Below the pieces are notes generated by a model, which saw only the letters and a list, made by a program, of their open reading frames with translations, ran no database searches and was not told the origin of the DNA. A program made the translations under genes and the position numbers. A stretch of DNA of 64,000 nt from Verrucomicrobiales bacterium (GTDB lineage: Bacteria > Verrucomicrobiota > Verrucomicrobiia > Verrucomicrobiales > DEV007), in contig JARGNG010000014.1 of assembly GCA_029213265.1 (NCBI GenBank), positions 57,442 to 121,441 on the forward strand, in the 5' to 3' direction. Shown here piece by piece: positions 62,774-64,000 of this stretch (position 1 is the first letter of the stretch; every line of letters starts with the position of its first letter).

Positions 62774-63454
62774 TTGAAAATCTCCGCGATCATTGTCGCC
62801 GCCGGAAGCAGTCGGCGGATGGGCTTCGACAAGCTCGAGGCCGATCTTGGTGGCGAGAGCGTCTTGGTTCGTTCGATCCTCGCTTTCGAAAATTGCGATG
62901 CCGTGTCAGAAATTCGGGTCGTCACTTCTTTGGAGAAATTTCCGGCCGTAGAATCCGCCGCGAAGCGGCTGCAGATCGATAAATTTGTGGAAGCGGTCGA
63001 AGGCGGAGCCGAGCGGCATCTTTCGGTGAATGCCGGCCTTGAGCGGGTCGGGGCTCATTGTGATCTCGTTGCGGTTCATGACGGAGCCCGGCCTCTCGTG
63101 ACTCCTGCGGCCATTATTCAATGCGGGCAAGTCGCCGAACGCACCGGTGCCGCTGTCCTCGCCCATCGGGTTGCCGATACGTTGAAGCGGGGCAATGACG
63201 CGGGCGAGGTGTGCGGTTCCGTGTCCCGGGAGGATCTGTGGGCCATGGAGACTCCGCAGATTTTCCAGGTCGATCTACTTCGCGAAGCCTACTCCGCTGT
63301 TCTGGCAGCTGGTGATGTCGTGACCGACGAAGTCTCCGCGATCGGCAAGCTGGGACGTCCGGTTTCTCTGGTCGAAAACCGGGAAGCGAACGGAAAAATT
63401 ACGGTCCCCGGAGATCTGGTGGTTGCCCGGGCCGTGATACGCGAGCGGAGCTGA
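62774..63454 (+). CDS. ispD: 2-C-methyl-D-erythritol 4-phosphate cytidylyltransferase
   Basis: 226 residues from a TTG at 62774. IspD couples CTP to MEP in the non-mevalonate isoprenoid pathway. The CTP-binding loop is IIVAAGSSRRMGFDK, followed by RVVTSLEK, GGAERHLSV (the SVxNAL-like helix), VAVHDGARPLVTP, ETPQIFQVDLLREAY, TDEVSAI and VPGDL, the standard order of motifs. It lies 15 bases after the yqeY-like gene. No ispF gene is fused or adjacent; a hydrolase gene converges from the other strand. Confidence 0.95.
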   Translation: MKISAIIVAAGSSRRMGFDKLEADLGGESVLVRSILAFENCDAVSEIRVVTSLEKFPAVESAAKRLQIDKFVEAVEGGAERHLSVNAGLERVGAHCDLVAVHDGARPLVTPAAIIQCGQVAERTGAAVLAHRVADTLKRGNDAGEVCGSVSREDLWAMETPQIFQVDLLREAYSAVLAAGDVVTDEVSAIGKLGRPVSLVENREANGKITVPGDLVVARAVIRERS

Positions 63455-63461
63455 GAAAGTT

Positions 63462-64000
63462 TCAAGGCGTCCCGCGAAAGCCCACTCCGCTCGTCACCAG
63501 CGCGTCCCGTTCATCCGTCACCACCATGACCCAGGTGTTGGCGTCTTCTGGAAGGCCTTTTGCGACCGCCTTGCCGTCTCCGAGACGGGCTGCGATTACT
63601 TTCCACTCTCTTTCCGTTCGTGGCCCTTCGTCCGACGTGTAGTGGAGTTCGGCTTTCACCAGTTTGGTTTGCGAAGATACAGGGACGAAAACGGTGCCGT
63701 CCTCTGCCACCATCATCTCCCCGACGGAGGGGAGGGGGACTCCGCCTTTGAGAATTGAGTCAACATACATCGCAATTTCCTGAGGAGCCCACCCGGCCCC
63801 GTGGCTGTGGCCCATCCGCGGTTCGATGCGGAAAGTCTTCGGTCCCTGGACTTGTGAATACGATTTTGCATAGCTGTCGAGAACGTAGTGCTTGTCGTGC
63901 GTACCGTTGACCCAGAAGGTTGGCACCGTGCATTTGCCGAGATGACTTCCCGGATCGTAGGCGTCGACCCAGGCCTGACGCCGATCACCGAGCGCATCGA
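63462..64000 (-). CDS. Secreted-type esterase/alpha/beta hydrolase, C-terminal part (5' end outside window)
   Basis: The frame is open from the stop at 63462 to the right edge (about 179 residues in view). The start is off the window; the GTG at 63926 is internal to RQAWVDAYDPGSHLGKCTVP. NGTHDKHYVLDSY carries the likely acid and MGHSHGAGW the catalytic His of an alpha/beta hydrolase. The remaining ~75 residues form a small beta domain (VSSQTKLVKAELHYTSDEG). It resembles dienelactone-hydrolase-like or acetyl-esterase families with C-terminal accessory strands. Whether it has a signal peptide cannot be seen. Confidence 0.78.
   Translation of the reverse strand, partial: DALGDRRQAWVDAYDPGSHLGKCTVPTFWVNGTHDKHYVLDSYAKSYSQVQGPKTFRIEPRMGHSHGAGWAPQEIAMYVDSILKGGVPLPSVGEMMVAEDGTVFVPVSSQTKLVKAELHYTSDEGPRTEREWKVIAARLGDGKAVAKGLPEDANTWVMVVTDERDALVTSGVGFRGTP

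Noticed and set aside
1-64000. tRNA, rRNA, SRP, tmRNA or RNase P RNA genes
   Set aside because: None of the diagnostic sequences was seen on either strand; a covariance-model search would be needed to be certain.

Overview
The window looks like a chromosomal segment of a GC-rich member of the Planctomycetota-Verrucomicrobiota group, most likely Verrucomicrobiota (inference from gene content; no rRNA or tRNA gene is visible to confirm it). Support comes from three separate DUF1501 + DUF1549/DUF1553 gene sets, four secreted sulfatases, an SHD1-like domain, Tat-signal Gfo/Idh/MocA oxidoreductases, and many secreted hydrolases on short polycistronic runs with 4-base start/stop overlaps. Housekeeping genes are truA, a yqeY-like gene, ispD and a dacB-like carboxypeptidase.

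Layout. 1-1600: 3' end of an unknown gene convergent with a membrane-anchored spermidine-synthase-like protein. 1672-9863 (minus): a probable operon running from a sigma70-like promoter at 9876-9904 through a periplasmic His-rich protein, a DUF3365 haem lipoprotein, a secreted methyltransferase, a sulfatase, then DUF1501-PSD1-DUF1501. 10129-19149: hydrolases, aldo/keto reductase, GNAT, Tat oxidoreductase, a SEC-C protein, truA, a conserved 468-aa protein of unknown role and a degenerate SDR. The same stretch holds a terminator-bearing, possibly structured orphan transcript at 15424-15556. 19152-24425: a carbohydrate locus (MFS transporter, oxidoreductase, PHP-type hydrolase) divergent from a LacI regulator. 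24429-29728: LamG-like protein, PSD1 with cytochrome c, DUF1501. 29857-33819: a Gly/Asp-rich beta-helix protein convergent with a haem peroxidase.

33820-38908 is the most interesting part. A textbook sigma54 promoter preceded by two palindromes drives a circularly permuted ATP-grasp protein, an alpha-E protein and a transglutaminase-like protease, followed by a two-domain polyphosphate:AMP phosphotransferase. This is a candidate stress-induced peptide-ligation/proteolysis system linked to polyphosphate.

39031-48068: esterase, an amber-interrupted beta-helix gene, a third DUF1501/PSD1 pair, a small basic protein, a sialidase-like protein abutting a truncated gene, and secreted proteins. 48125-51320: two divergent sulfatases. 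51321-52557: a scar region with a REP-like hairpin, a decayed IS3-family element and the last ~90 codons of a polyketide-synthase-like gene, translationally coupled to an intact SDR. 53363-62268: secreted carbohydrate-associated proteins, DacB, metallophosphoesterase, M14 carboxypeptidase, sulfatase, HDAC-like amidohydrolase and DUF3592. 62303-64000: yqeY-like, ispD and a truncated esterase gene. The secreted gene content fits an organism that degrades sulfated or otherwise complex polysaccharides.
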